Origin: Hyella patelloides LEGE 07179
GTDB lineage: Bacteria > Cyanobacteriota > Cyanobacteriia > Cyanobacteriales > Xenococcaceae
Length of the DNA stretch: 34,123 nt
Direction of reading: 5' to 3'
Assembly: GCF_900659865.1 (NCBI RefSeq)
Contig: NZ_LR213812.1
Location: forward strand, 1 to 34,123
The position numbers were made by a program, and so were the translations under genes. Below, piece after piece: positions 26,046 to 32,975 of the stretch (within the stretch, counting starts at the first letter, position 1; each line of letters opens with the position of its first letter). A model generated the notes under the pieces. It ran no database searches, was not told the origin of the DNA, and saw only the letters and a program-made list of their open reading frames with translations.

Positions 26046-26795
26046 ATGACCAATCATCGCCGAATTATCATTGGTGATGTCCACGGACATTACGACACTC
26101 TAGTAGCTTTATTAGACTCGATAGCTCCTGACAGTAGCGATCGAGTATATTTTTTAGGAGATTTAATAGATCGTGGTCCCAAAAGCGCAGAAGTCGTTGA
26201 TTTTGTGATGAAAAACAAATACCAGTGCTTGCGAGGTAATCATGAAGAGATGCTACTTGATGTTGTGGGTAATGGTAAAGTATCCGTGGAATTGTATCAA
26301 GGTTGGCTTTATAGTGGAGGTCATGCAACCGTCACTAGCTATGATAGCAAAATACCCCAAGAACATATTGACTGGCTCAAAACTCTCCCCGTATATTTAG
26401 ATTTGGAAGATATTTGGTTAGTTCATGCAGGAATCGATCCTCGAATCCCTTTAGAGAAACAAACATCAGAACAATTTTGCTGGATTAGAGAAGACTTTCA
26501 TAGCATTTCAGAGCCTTATTTCTCCGATAAGCTGATTATTACAGGTCATACCATTACGTTTACCATGCCAGGTATTCAACCTGGTCAAATTGCAGCAGGA
26601 AATGGTTGGTTGGATATCGAAACAGGAGCATACCATCGCAATAGTGGCTGGCTTACTGCTTTAGACATCAATAATCAAAAAGTTTACCAAGCAAACACCC
26701 AAGATGGTCGCTTACGGACATTACCCTTAAAAAGAGCCGTTGCAGGAGTGGATATGTCCAAAATCCATCAGCGTAGAGTTCGTAGAAGAGCCTAA
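26046..26795 (+). CDS. PPP-family serine/threonine-type metallophosphatase
   Basis: A 249-residue calcineurin-like phosphoesterase. The metal motifs are GDVHG (10-14, Asp11/His13), GDLIDRG (38-44, Asp39) and GNHEEML (64-70, Asn65/His66), with later histidines in VHAGIDPR and ITGHT. The spacing is that of the PPP superfamily that includes PrpA/PrpB protein phosphatases and ApaH. It lacks the extra ApaH features I would expect, so protein phosphatase is a bit more likely than dinucleoside-tetraphosphatase. The C-terminus ends in an Arg/Lys-rich tail (IHQRRVRRRA). Confidence 0.85.
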   Translation: MTNHRRIIIGDVHGHYDTLVALLDSIAPDSSDRVYFLGDLIDRGPKSAEVVDFVMKNKYQCLRGNHEEMLLDVVGNGKVSVELYQGWLYSGGHATVTSYDSKIPQEHIDWLKTLPVYLDLEDIWLVHAGIDPRIPLEKQTSEQFCWIREDFHSISEPYFSDKLIITGHTITFTMPGIQPGQIAAGNGWLDIETGAYHRNSGWLTALDINNQKVYQANTQDGRLRTLPLKRAVAGVDMSKIHQRRVRRRA

Positions 26796-26813
26796 ATTGA
26801 AGTCAGGAGCAAG

Positions 26814-26921
26814 GATGAGGGATGAGGGATGAGGAACAACAACGAACAACCAGCCACTAACCACGCTCCCACTAACTAATAGCAATTCACCGTCCTTTAT
26901 CCTCGTTCCTTCTTCCTTAGT
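26814..26921. repeat. STRR-type heptamer repeats, opposite orientations
   Basis: GATGAGG is repeated three times without gap at 26814-26834. At 26894-26921 four units read CCTTTAT, CCTCGTT, CCTTCTT and CCTTAGT. The first set is the complementary sense of the second (and of 25132-25159), so they could form a long-range stem between the convergent phosphatase and pterin dehydratase genes. Confidence 0.6.
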
Positions 26922-26938
26922 TGAATCACTTCAAAACA

Positions 26939-27322
26939 TCAATTAGCTAACTGAGAAATCTTTTCAGCGAGAGAAAAATCTAAAGCAGTTAAGCCACCAG
27001 CATCGTGGGTAGTAAGGCTGACTGTTACCTTATTGTAAGAGATTGCCAAATCGGGGTGATGTCCTGCTGATTCTGCTGGTGCAACCAATTGATTCACAAA
27101 ATCAATCGCAGTTACAAAATCTTTAAACTCAAAAGTACGGCTGATTACCTTACCATCCGTCGTCCATTCAGGTAATGTCTCAATTTTCTGATTAATTTCT
27201 GTTTCTGAAAGCAACATAGAATTATTAGGGGTATTTTCTGCCACAGTAACAGTAAAAGGTATCAAGAGAAAAGAAACAAGACAAGACAGGATGATAACTC
27301 GAAGTTGATTCACGTTAAGCAA
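26939..27322 (-). CDS. Pterin-4a-carbinolamine dehydratase-like protein with N-terminal signal-like segment
   Basis: A 127-residue protein. The C-terminal about 90 residues are a pterin-4a-carbinolamine dehydratase (PCD/PhhB fold): LPEWTTDGKVISRTFEFKDF, then VAPAESAGHHPDLAISYNKV (80-99) with the catalytic HHP at 88-90, and LTTHDAGGLTALDFSLAEKI (H106/D107). In the known enzyme this dehydrates 4a-hydroxytetrahydrobiopterin; cyanobacterial homologues have also been tied to other processes. The first about 35 residues contain a hydrophobic stretch (VIILSCLVSFLLIPFTVTV) that looks like a signal peptide or membrane anchor. Met36 (27217) is an alternative start that would give a standard 92-residue cytosolic enzyme. 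The full ORF is listed. Confidence 0.8.
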   Translation of the reverse strand: MLNVNQLRVIILSCLVSFLLIPFTVTVAENTPNNSMLLSETEINQKIETLPEWTTDGKVISRTFEFKDFVTAIDFVNQLVAPAESAGHHPDLAISYNKVTVSLTTHDAGGLTALDFSLAEKISQLAN

Positions 27323-27461
27323 TTATTTCCCATAACTTACTTTTTCGATCTTGCCATAGAACCGTCAAATCTTAATTTATATCTTGTATTTTGGACGCAA
27401 AAAGTTCTCTAAGTCTATGATAAAGAAAGCGATAGTTTTTTATCAAAATCTTGCTTAATCT

Positions 27462-27887
27462 ATGACCAGCACATTGATGTGGTTGATTGCAGGAGCTTGT
27501 CTCTGTGCAGCAGAATTAATTTTACCTACCACATTTATTGTTTTTAATATGGGGATTGCTGCTATTTTAGTAGCTGGAGTATCTTTAATGTTGCCTTTTC
27601 CCAATCTTTTGATTGCACTGTGGGTAGTTTTTTCTTTATCAGGGGTTATATTATCTCGTCGTTTTCTGACTTCAAAACCCAAAGCAAGAAATATAGAAGA
27701 TGATAGTGAGGGAGAAGCTTTAACCGCGATTTTACCAGGAAAAACAGGCAGAGTCTTGTATGAAGGTAATTCCTGGCAAGCTAAATGTGTTGATGAAAGT
27801 ATCCAAATTGCCGAAAAAGAAGCAGTTTATATTGTAGAAAAACAAGGTAATACACTAATTATTTTACCTCGTAACCTATTACCATAA
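27462..27887 (+). CDS. NfeD-family membrane protein
   Basis: A 141-residue protein with three membrane segments at about residues 5-25, 27-47 and 49-66, followed by a small soluble OB-fold domain at about 95-139 (LPGKTGRVLYEGNSWQAKCV, ending in IILPRNLLP). This is the short NfeD form (without protease domain), which partners SPFH proteins. The SPFH gene begins 36 bases downstream on the same strand, so the two form an operon for a membrane-organising complex. The start at 27462 is directly followed by the hydrophobic first helix. Confidence 0.85.
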   Translation: MTSTLMWLIAGACLCAAELILPTTFIVFNMGIAAILVAGVSLMLPFPNLLIALWVVFSLSGVILSRRFLTSKPKARNIEDDSEGEALTAILPGKTGRVLYEGNSWQAKCVDESIQIAEKEAVYIVEKQGNTLIILPRNLLP

Positions 27888-27923
27888 TTTTTTTTATACC
27901 ATCTTAATTTAGGAGTATGAATA

Positions 27924-28931
27924 ATGAATGGATTTTTACTTATGCTAGCCTTAGCTTTTGGCTCTGGATTAGCTAGCTCAGTCAAAATTGTTAAAGAAAA
28001 AGAAGAATATTTAATCGAAAGATTGGGTAGCTACAATAAAAAACTCGAACCAGGATTAAATTTTACCATTCCTATGTTCGATAAAATTGTCTATAAAGAT
28101 ACGATTCGTGAAAAAGTATTAGATATCCCTGCTCAATCTTGTATTACCCGTGATAATGTCACTATTACCGTTGATGCGGTAGTGTATTGGCGCGTCATGG
28201 AAATGTATAAGGCATACTATAAAGTAGAAAACTTAAGAGATGCCATGGTAAACCTTGTTTTAACTCAAATACGTTCAGAAATGGGTAAATTGGAGTTAGA
28301 TCAAACCTTTACCGCTCGTACCGAAATTAACGAAATCTTACTCCGAGAATTAGATATCGCCACCGACCCTTGGGGAGTTAAAGTAACTAGAGTCGAGCTA
28401 AGAGACATTATGCCCTCGAAAGCAGTGCAAGACTCGATGGAATTACAAATGGCAGCAGAAAGGAAAAAACGGGCTGCAATTCTGACTTCCGAAGGAGAAA
28501 GAGATTCTGCGGTGAACTCTGCTCAAGGTAGAGCGCAATCTAGACTTTTAGATGCAGAAGCCAGTAAAAAAGCCGCAATTTTAGAAGCAGAAGCCGAAAA
28601 ACAAGCTATTTTGCTTAGAGCAGAAGCCGAACGAGAACAGCAAGTCATGAAAGCTTCAGGTACAGCCCAAGCAATGGAAATTGTCACGGATAAACTAAAA
28701 AATGAAGCTCAAGCCAGGGAAGCCTTACAGTTTATCTTGGCGCAGCAATACTTAGATATGGGTAAAGAAATTGGTAGTAGTGAAAGCAGCAAAGTGATGT
28801 TCATGGATCCTAGTAACATGGTATCCACTATGGAAGGAATGCGATCGATTATTACCAATAACAAGACAGACAACGGAGAATATGTCCCCACCGAATTAAA
28901 TTTAGAAAAGATTAATCGAAATTATCAGTAG
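27924..28931 (+). CDS. SPFH/band 7 protein (paraslipin/QmcA-like)
   Basis: A 335-residue membrane-anchored scaffold protein. A short hydrophobic N-terminus (residues 1-20) is followed by the SPFH domain (about 22-180): [38 protein letters not shown] and [21 protein letters not shown] long Ala/Glu-rich coiled coil (about 180-260: [20 protein letters not shown]) and a conserved tail with [20 protein letters not shown] come next. This is the stomatin-like/paraslipin class, not flotillin. AGGAG at 27911-27915 lies nine bases before the start, a good ribosome binding site. It is cotranscribed with nfeD. The complex is thought to organise membrane microdomains or guard proteases. Confidence 0.92.
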   Translation: MNGFLLMLALAFGSGLASSVKIVKEKEEYLIERLGSYNKKLEPGLNFTIPMFDKIVYKDTIREKVLDIPAQSCITRDNVTITVDAVVYWRVMEMYKAYYKVENLRDAMVNLVLTQIRSEMGKLELDQTFTARTEINEILLRELDIATDPWGVKVTRVELRDIMPSKAVQDSMELQMAAERKKRAAILTSEGERDSAVNSAQGRAQSRLLDAEASKKAAILEAEAEKQAILLRAEAEREQQVMKASGTAQAMEIVTDKLKNEAQAREALQFILAQQYLDMGKEIGSSESSKVMFMDPSNMVSTMEGMRSIITNNKTDNGEYVPTELNLEKINRNYQ

Positions 28932-29069
28932 TTGCGGGTTGTTACCTCATTGTGTGTGTGTTTCTTGGTGTGCATTTCCTATTAATAGCTGCATAGATAC
29001 TGAATTGTTGCCTAATTGAATAATATGTAACTTTTCATGCACACCATATCCTGTCTCGATGCGATTTAA

Positions 29070-29858
29070 TTAAAATTGGCTTTCAAAAGACTTTTTACCT
29101 TTGACATAACTGGCGACTAATTGCCAAGCAAATAACCACACAAAAATAGGATTATTAACTAAATATCTGCGCCATAAACGTTGTGGCTCACGACTAAAAC
29201 GATACAACCATTCAAAACCCCATTTCATAACCCAACGGGGTGCTTGGGAAACTTCCCCACTATGAAAACTAAAAGCTGCACCCACACCAATCATCACAGC
29301 CTGTAATTTACCCTGTTGTCTTGCCATCCATTGCTCTTGTTTGGGACAGCCTAAACCCACAAATACTACCTTAGCTCCAGATTGATGTATTCTAGCAATA
29401 TCTTCCGCTTCTTCTGTGGCAGTCAGAGGACGAAACGGTGGAGAATTTACCCCTGCAATAATTAAATTAGGAAACTGTTGTTTCAGATTAGCCTGTAACT
29501 TCTCCAAAGTACTAACGGTGCCACCATACAAATAAATTGGGACTTCTCTTTTAGCAGCACGATCGCACCATTCTAGCATGAGATCGGGACCATATACCCT
29601 AGTTTGCCGTTTAATCCCCAGTAACCGCATTGCCCACACTAAAGGCATACCATCAGGGGTTACCAATGCAGCTTGATTTAAGATCTCGCGATATCCCCTC
29701 TGCCAATAGCTCATCATCACCACATGAACGTTAGCAGCTACGATATAACAAGATGTGTTGGTTTTTACCCATGATTCAATGCGATCGCAGGCATCTTGAT
29801 AACTGGTATTATGAATAAAAGTGGATATTATAGGGATTTTTTTAGTTAGTTGACTCAC
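29070..29858 (-). CDS. WecG/TagA/CpsF family glycosyltransferase (GT26)
   Basis: A 262-residue (267 from the upstream TTG at 29873) glycosyltransferase. Family landmarks, numbered from the TTG, are the catalytic-region aspartate D74 (TPDGMPLVWAMRLLG), the TRVYGPDLM motif (91-99), YLYGGTVSTLEKLQANLKQQ, VGLGCPKQEQWMARQ and GVGAAFSFHSGEVSQAPRW, with GFEWLYRFSREPQRLWRRYL near the end. Members add N-acetyl-mannosamine(uronate) or related sugars to a polyprenyl-linked acceptor at the cytoplasmic face. I prefer the GTG at 29858 because the diverged second copy of this 5' end (30308-30492) keeps the GTG codon but has TTA at the TTG position. The gene is followed by SPFH on the other strand. Confidence 0.9.
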   Translation of the reverse strand: MSQLTKKIPIISTFIHNTSYQDACDRIESWVKTNTSCYIVAANVHVVMMSYWQRGYREILNQAALVTPDGMPLVWAMRLLGIKRQTRVYGPDLMLEWCDRAAKREVPIYLYGGTVSTLEKLQANLKQQFPNLIIAGVNSPPFRPLTATEEAEDIARIHQSGAKVVFVGLGCPKQEQWMARQQGKLQAVMIGVGAAFSFHSGEVSQAPRWVMKWGFEWLYRFSREPQRLWRRYLVNNPIFVWLFAWQLVASYVKGKKSFESQF

Positions 29859-29948
29859 TGTTGACTGTCTCAAGCTTCACGAAGGCTACAGCTACAGCTT
29901 TCCCAGAAAAGAGAGCTTTGCAATCATCAAAGTAGTAACTTTATTGAT
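29762..29948. repeat. Left copy of ~185-bp direct repeat (5' end of wecG and its leader)
   Basis: The segment from within the wecG coding start through its upstream leader matches 30308-30492 in the same orientation, about 85% identical by eye with a near-constant offset of about 546 bases. Shared blocks include TTAGTTGACTCACTGTT-like and CAGCTTTCC-AGAAAAGAGA sequences. The two copies bracket the higA gene. Confidence 0.75.
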
Positions 29949-29984
29949 TATTTTGGTGTTGTTGAAATTGTTGACTATCACTAA
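29946..29984 (+). pseudogene. higB: Relic: last codons of a HigB toxin gene
   Basis: In frame and ending nine bases before the higA start codon, the sequence reads DYFGVVEIVDYH followed by TAA. The ending VEIVDYH is what HigB (RelE-superfamily) toxins of higBA modules typically show at their C-terminus. The frame continues upstream only into the repeated wecG leader, so the rest of the toxin is missing. The spacing to higA is what an intact higBA operon would have. Confidence 0.55.
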
Positions 29985-29993
29985 AACTTTTTT

Positions 29994-30293
29994 ATGACTA
30001 AACGTGATTTTCCTCCCATTCACCCTGGCGAAATTTTACTCGAAGATTTTTTAAAGCCTATGAATATTAGCCAATATTATGTTGCTCGATCTCTTGGTGT
30101 TCCTCCACGTCGTATCAATGAAATTGTTCACGGTAAACGTGCTATTACTGCTGATACTGCTTTAAGACTAGGTCGATTTTTTAATATGGAAGCTCAATTT
30201 TGGATGAATCTTCAATCTCGATATGACCTTGAAGTTGCACGAGAAAATTTATCTGAGCGATTAGAAAAAGAAGTTCAAATTTATTCCGCCTGA
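29994..30293 (+). CDS. higA: HigA-family antitoxin (XRE-type), orphan
   Basis: A 99-residue DNA-binding antitoxin. It opens with the diagnostic [18 protein letters not shown] (6-23), then a helix-turn-helix [20 protein letters not shown] (28-47), [18 protein letters not shown] (48-65) and [20 protein letters not shown] (67-86). In normal modules HigA neutralises the mRNase HigB and represses its own operon. Here only the last codons of higB remain upstream, so the antitoxin has no linked toxin. The reading frame is intact, which suggests that it is either young as an orphan or kept for regulation or anti-addiction. Promoter sequence must come from the duplicated wecG leader. Confidence 0.9.
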   Translation: MTKRDFPPIHPGEILLEDFLKPMNISQYYVARSLGVPPRRINEIVHGKRAITADTALRLGRFFNMEAQFWMNLQSRYDLEVARENLSERLEKEVQIYSA

Positions 30294-30307
30294 AATAAGC
30301 CTAATGT

Positions 30308-30492
30308 CTTTTACCCAATGATTAATGCGATCACAAGTATCTTGGTAACTGGTAGTATGGATAAAGGTGGATATTATGGGAATTTTTTTAATTAGTTGAC
30401 TCACTGTTAGCTGTCTTAAACTCTACAAAAGCTACAATTACAGCTTTCCTAGAAAAGAGATATTGGCGATAATCAAGATAGTAACTTTACTA
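30308..30492. repeat. Right copy of ~185-bp direct repeat
   Basis: Diverged second copy of 29762-29948, beginning 15 bases after the higA stop codon. Homology stops abruptly at both ends. The HIP1 site of the left copy (GCGATCGC) has mutated to GCGATCAC here. Confidence 0.75.
30309..30404 (-). pseudogene. Truncated 5' fragment of a wecG-like glycosyltransferase
   Basis: Within the right repeat copy the minus strand encodes, from GTG at 30404, SQLIKKIPIISTFIHTTSYQ and then DTCDRINHWVK, which aligns in frame with the N-terminus of the intact gene (SQLTKKIPIISTFIHNTSYQ and DACDRIESWVK). The match ends after VK, at the point where higA's downstream flank begins. It is a gene stub, not a functional gene. 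Confidence 0.7.
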
Positions 30493-30754
30493 ATTCCGAG
30501 TTATTACTAATGGCAAATTTTTAAATAGGTTTTATAATTCGAGCAAAAGCTGGAGTAGCATCCCAGTTTAATGTAGGTTATAAATCAAATATTTAGCTTA
30601 ATGTTAAATACAAAATCTAATTTAAAAAATCTTTTAAAAAGATGTAATTTAAAAAAATTAATCATATCAAATCTCAATATAGCTTTATTTATACATAAAA
30701 ATAATTGATAAAAAATATTATTAATAGTAAATTAAATTTTATATGTCAAAGTAA
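30493..30754. other. AT-rich intergenic region upstream of the acyltransferase operon
   Basis: Together with the repeat listed above, this makes a 460-base stretch without a complete gene after higA. The part from 30590 to 30750 is extremely AT-rich, with runs of A and T, and probably holds the promoter of the acyltransferase/methyltransferase operon. No specific motif can be claimed. Confidence 0.4.
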
Positions 30755-31375
30755 ATGATAGTAAAAAAAATTTTGCAAAATACGCTACCTATTCAATGGC
30801 GTATATACTTACGAAAAAAACTAAATTCAATAATTCGCCAATTCAAAACACCCAAGATGCTCTGGGGTTATCAAAATGCTTCTGGACAGTGGCAGCAACG
30901 AACCAGAATTAGTGATACTGTATTTTTTTATTATCCTAAGAAAATTTACATACAGGATAATGTTTTCATATGGCATTATACAATTTTAGATGGAACGGGT
31001 GGACTTGAGATTGGAGAAGGTTCTCAAATAGGTGCTTGGGTTGGCATCTTTACCCATAGTTCTCATATCGCTATTCGCATCTATGGAAACCACTATCAAG
31101 AAATTACAGAAAAAGAAAAAAAAGGATATAAAATTGCTCCAGTAAAAATAGGAAAATATGTTTTTATTGGAGCAGGTTCTAAAATATTTCCAGGAGTTAA
31201 AATTGGTGAAGGAGCTTTAATATCAGCTGGCTCATTTGTAACTAAGGATGTTAAAGAATTTGAAATCGTCTCAGGTAACCCAGCAGAAGTAATTGGAAAT
31301 ACAAAAAAACTCGATCGTCGATATATGAGAGATAGTCAGCTAAAAGAATGGTATGAAGAATGGCAAAGAACTTAA
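30755..31375 (+). CDS. Hexapeptide-repeat acyltransferase (WbbJ/LbH family)
   Basis: A 206-residue acyltransferase with a left-handed beta-helix. The imperfect hexapeptide ladder starts near VFIWHYTILDGTGGLEIGEG (about 71-90), continues through SQIGAWVGIFTHSSH with the likely catalytic His in the THSSH segment, and resumes at IGKYVFIGAGSKIFPGVKIG and EGALISAGSFVTKDV (about 132-166). SGNPAEVIG closes the coil, as in maltose/galactoside-type O-acetyltransferases. Typical work is O- or N-acetylation of surface sugars. It overlaps the next gene by 16 bases, which signals translational coupling within a three-gene operon. Confidence 0.88.
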   Translation: MIVKKILQNTLPIQWRIYLRKKLNSIIRQFKTPKMLWGYQNASGQWQQRTRISDTVFFYYPKKIYIQDNVFIWHYTILDGTGGLEIGEGSQIGAWVGIFTHSSHIAIRIYGNHYQEITEKEKKGYKIAPVKIGKYVFIGAGSKIFPGVKIGEGALISAGSFVTKDVKEFEIVSGNPAEVIGNTKKLDRRYMRDSQLKEWYEEWQRT

Positions 31376-32022
31376 AAAATTACTTGGTGTATAAAATTCA
31401 CGATCGAGAGTTAAAATTATGTGCTGCCCGACATCTTAAAGGGCGACTAATTGATATTGGTTGTGGAACAAAACCTTATAAAGAATTATTATTTCCTTAT
31501 GTTGATGAACACATAGGTGTCGATCATGAAAGTACATTACACGATAAGACAAATATTAATCTCTTAGGAACAGCATATCAAATACCTGTAGAAGATGCTT
31601 CATTTGACTCGGCAATCTGCACTGCTGTTTTGGAACATTTAGAAGAACCAGAGTTAGCTTTAAGAGAATGTTATAGAGTTCTTAAATCTGATGGAATAGC
31701 AATTTATTCAGTTCCTTTTATTTGGCATTTACATGAAGAACCAAGAGACTTCTATAGATACTCTAAATATGGATTACAATATCTGTTTAAAAAATCTGGA
31801 TTTGAAATTTTAGAACTCAAAGCTCTTTCAGGATTTTGGGTAACTTTTGGTCAGTTATTTGTTTATAATTTGTATCGACTTAATCATGGTTTATTTCGTT
31901 GGTTCAGAATAATTGATATTATTGGAATATTGATTCAAACTTTATCTTATGGTTTTGATCGAATAGATAAAACTGAGCAGTGGACATGGATGTATTTAGT
32001 AGTAGCTAAGAAGATAAAATGA
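31360..32022 (+). CDS. Class I SAM-dependent methyltransferase (Methyltransf_11 type)
   Basis: A 220-residue methyltransferase. Motif I is LIDIGCGTKPYKELL (30-44). The acidic residue after the second strand is in EHIGVDHEST, motif IV is FDSAICTAVLEHLEEPELAL (about 82-101), and RECYRVLKSDGIAIYSVPFI (about 102-121) is the post-motif region. The C-terminal part (HLHEEPRDFYRYSKYGLQYL) is common in enzymes from polysaccharide clusters. It overlaps the acyltransferase by 16 bases and the next methyltransferase by four. Likely substrate: a sugar of the surface glycan; not proven. Confidence 0.88.
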   Translation: MAKNLKNYLVYKIHDRELKLCAARHLKGRLIDIGCGTKPYKELLFPYVDEHIGVDHESTLHDKTNINLLGTAYQIPVEDASFDSAICTAVLEHLEEPELALRECYRVLKSDGIAIYSVPFIWHLHEEPRDFYRYSKYGLQYLFKKSGFEILELKALSGFWVTFGQLFVYNLYRLNHGLFRWFRIIDIIGILIQTLSYGFDRIDKTEQWTWMYLVVAKKIK

Positions 32023-32888
32023 ATTTAATTGAGGTAAAAGACTTTCTCAGAGAAAATATAAACGAAGAAAGTGAAAAGTATTTTGGGGTTACAGATTCTA
32101 AATTAGTTGAGCGAGTCACTAATAATTGGTTTAATGATCAAAACAATTATGATGGACGTTGGCAAAAAATTATAGAAAAAGTACAAATAGTTGGAAAGGT
32201 TTTAGATATGGCTTCTGGCTGCGGTACTTTTACTTTATTTGGGTTACAAAATGGATACGATGTTTGGGGGATTGAGCCAGAAAAATGGAAAAGGGAGTAC
32301 TTCAAAAAGAAGGTTATTGCATCTAATTATCCAGAAGAGTTTCTCAAACATCTTGTAGAAGGAGTTGGAGAATCTTTGCCATTTGATGACGCAAGCTTTG
32401 ATGTTGTAACTACTTATCAAACTTTAGAACATGTTAAATGCGTCAGTAGTTGTATTCAGGAAATGCTACGTGTTTTAAAACCAGGAGGAATTTTATACAT
32501 TAAATGTCCTAATTATGATTGTTTTTTTGAACCCCATTATCGGATTTTGTTTTTACCAAAGATGAACAAAAAATTAGCAGCTAAGTATTTAAAAATAATA
32601 GGAAAACCGACATTAGGTTTACAAACACTTCAATGGACAACTGAAGCTGAAATAATTAATTTACTTAATACAAATAACTGCATTGACAAAGTAGAAAAAC
32701 TTGGATTTTTACATGAAACAAAAATTCGTCACAATAAAATAATAAATAAGCTACCTGAATTTTTAAGAATAAATATTCTTGTTTGTCAAATTGACTGGCT
32801 TTATAAGTTAATATATAAAATATATAAGTTATCGAAAATAGGTAGACAAGAAAATCATGTAAATTTGTGGGCTACTAAAGTTAAATAG
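32019..32888 (+). CDS. Class I SAM-dependent methyltransferase (second of pair)
   Basis: A 289-residue methyltransferase whose ATG overlaps the previous stop in the ATGA arrangement. After an N-terminal extension of about 55 residues (WFNDQNNYDGRWQKIIEKV), motif I is KVLDMASGCGTFTLFGLQNG (60-79), with Ser replacing the more usual first Gly, then VWGIEPEKW with the ribose-binding Glu. Motif IV is FDVVTTYQTLEHVKCVSSCI and the post motif EMLRVLKPGGILYIKCPNYD. Sequence similarity to the upstream enzyme is limited to the fold, so these are two different enzymes, not a recent duplicate. A role in modifying glycan, such as O-methylation or chain-end capping, is inferred from the neighbours. Confidence 0.88.
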   Translation: MNLIEVKDFLRENINEESEKYFGVTDSKLVERVTNNWFNDQNNYDGRWQKIIEKVQIVGKVLDMASGCGTFTLFGLQNGYDVWGIEPEKWKREYFKKKVIASNYPEEFLKHLVEGVGESLPFDDASFDVVTTYQTLEHVKCVSSCIQEMLRVLKPGGILYIKCPNYDCFFEPHYRILFLPKMNKKLAAKYLKIIGKPTLGLQTLQWTTEAEIINLLNTNNCIDKVEKLGFLHETKIRHNKIINKLPEFLRINILVCQIDWLYKLIYKIYKLSKIGRQENHVNLWATKVK

Positions 32889-32975
32889 CTCCTAATACTA
32901 AATATGAATTTAGTATTGAAAGACAGCAATAGTAGATAGTTTTAAATCTTTTTTTAGTTTTTTTTAAATCTACAT

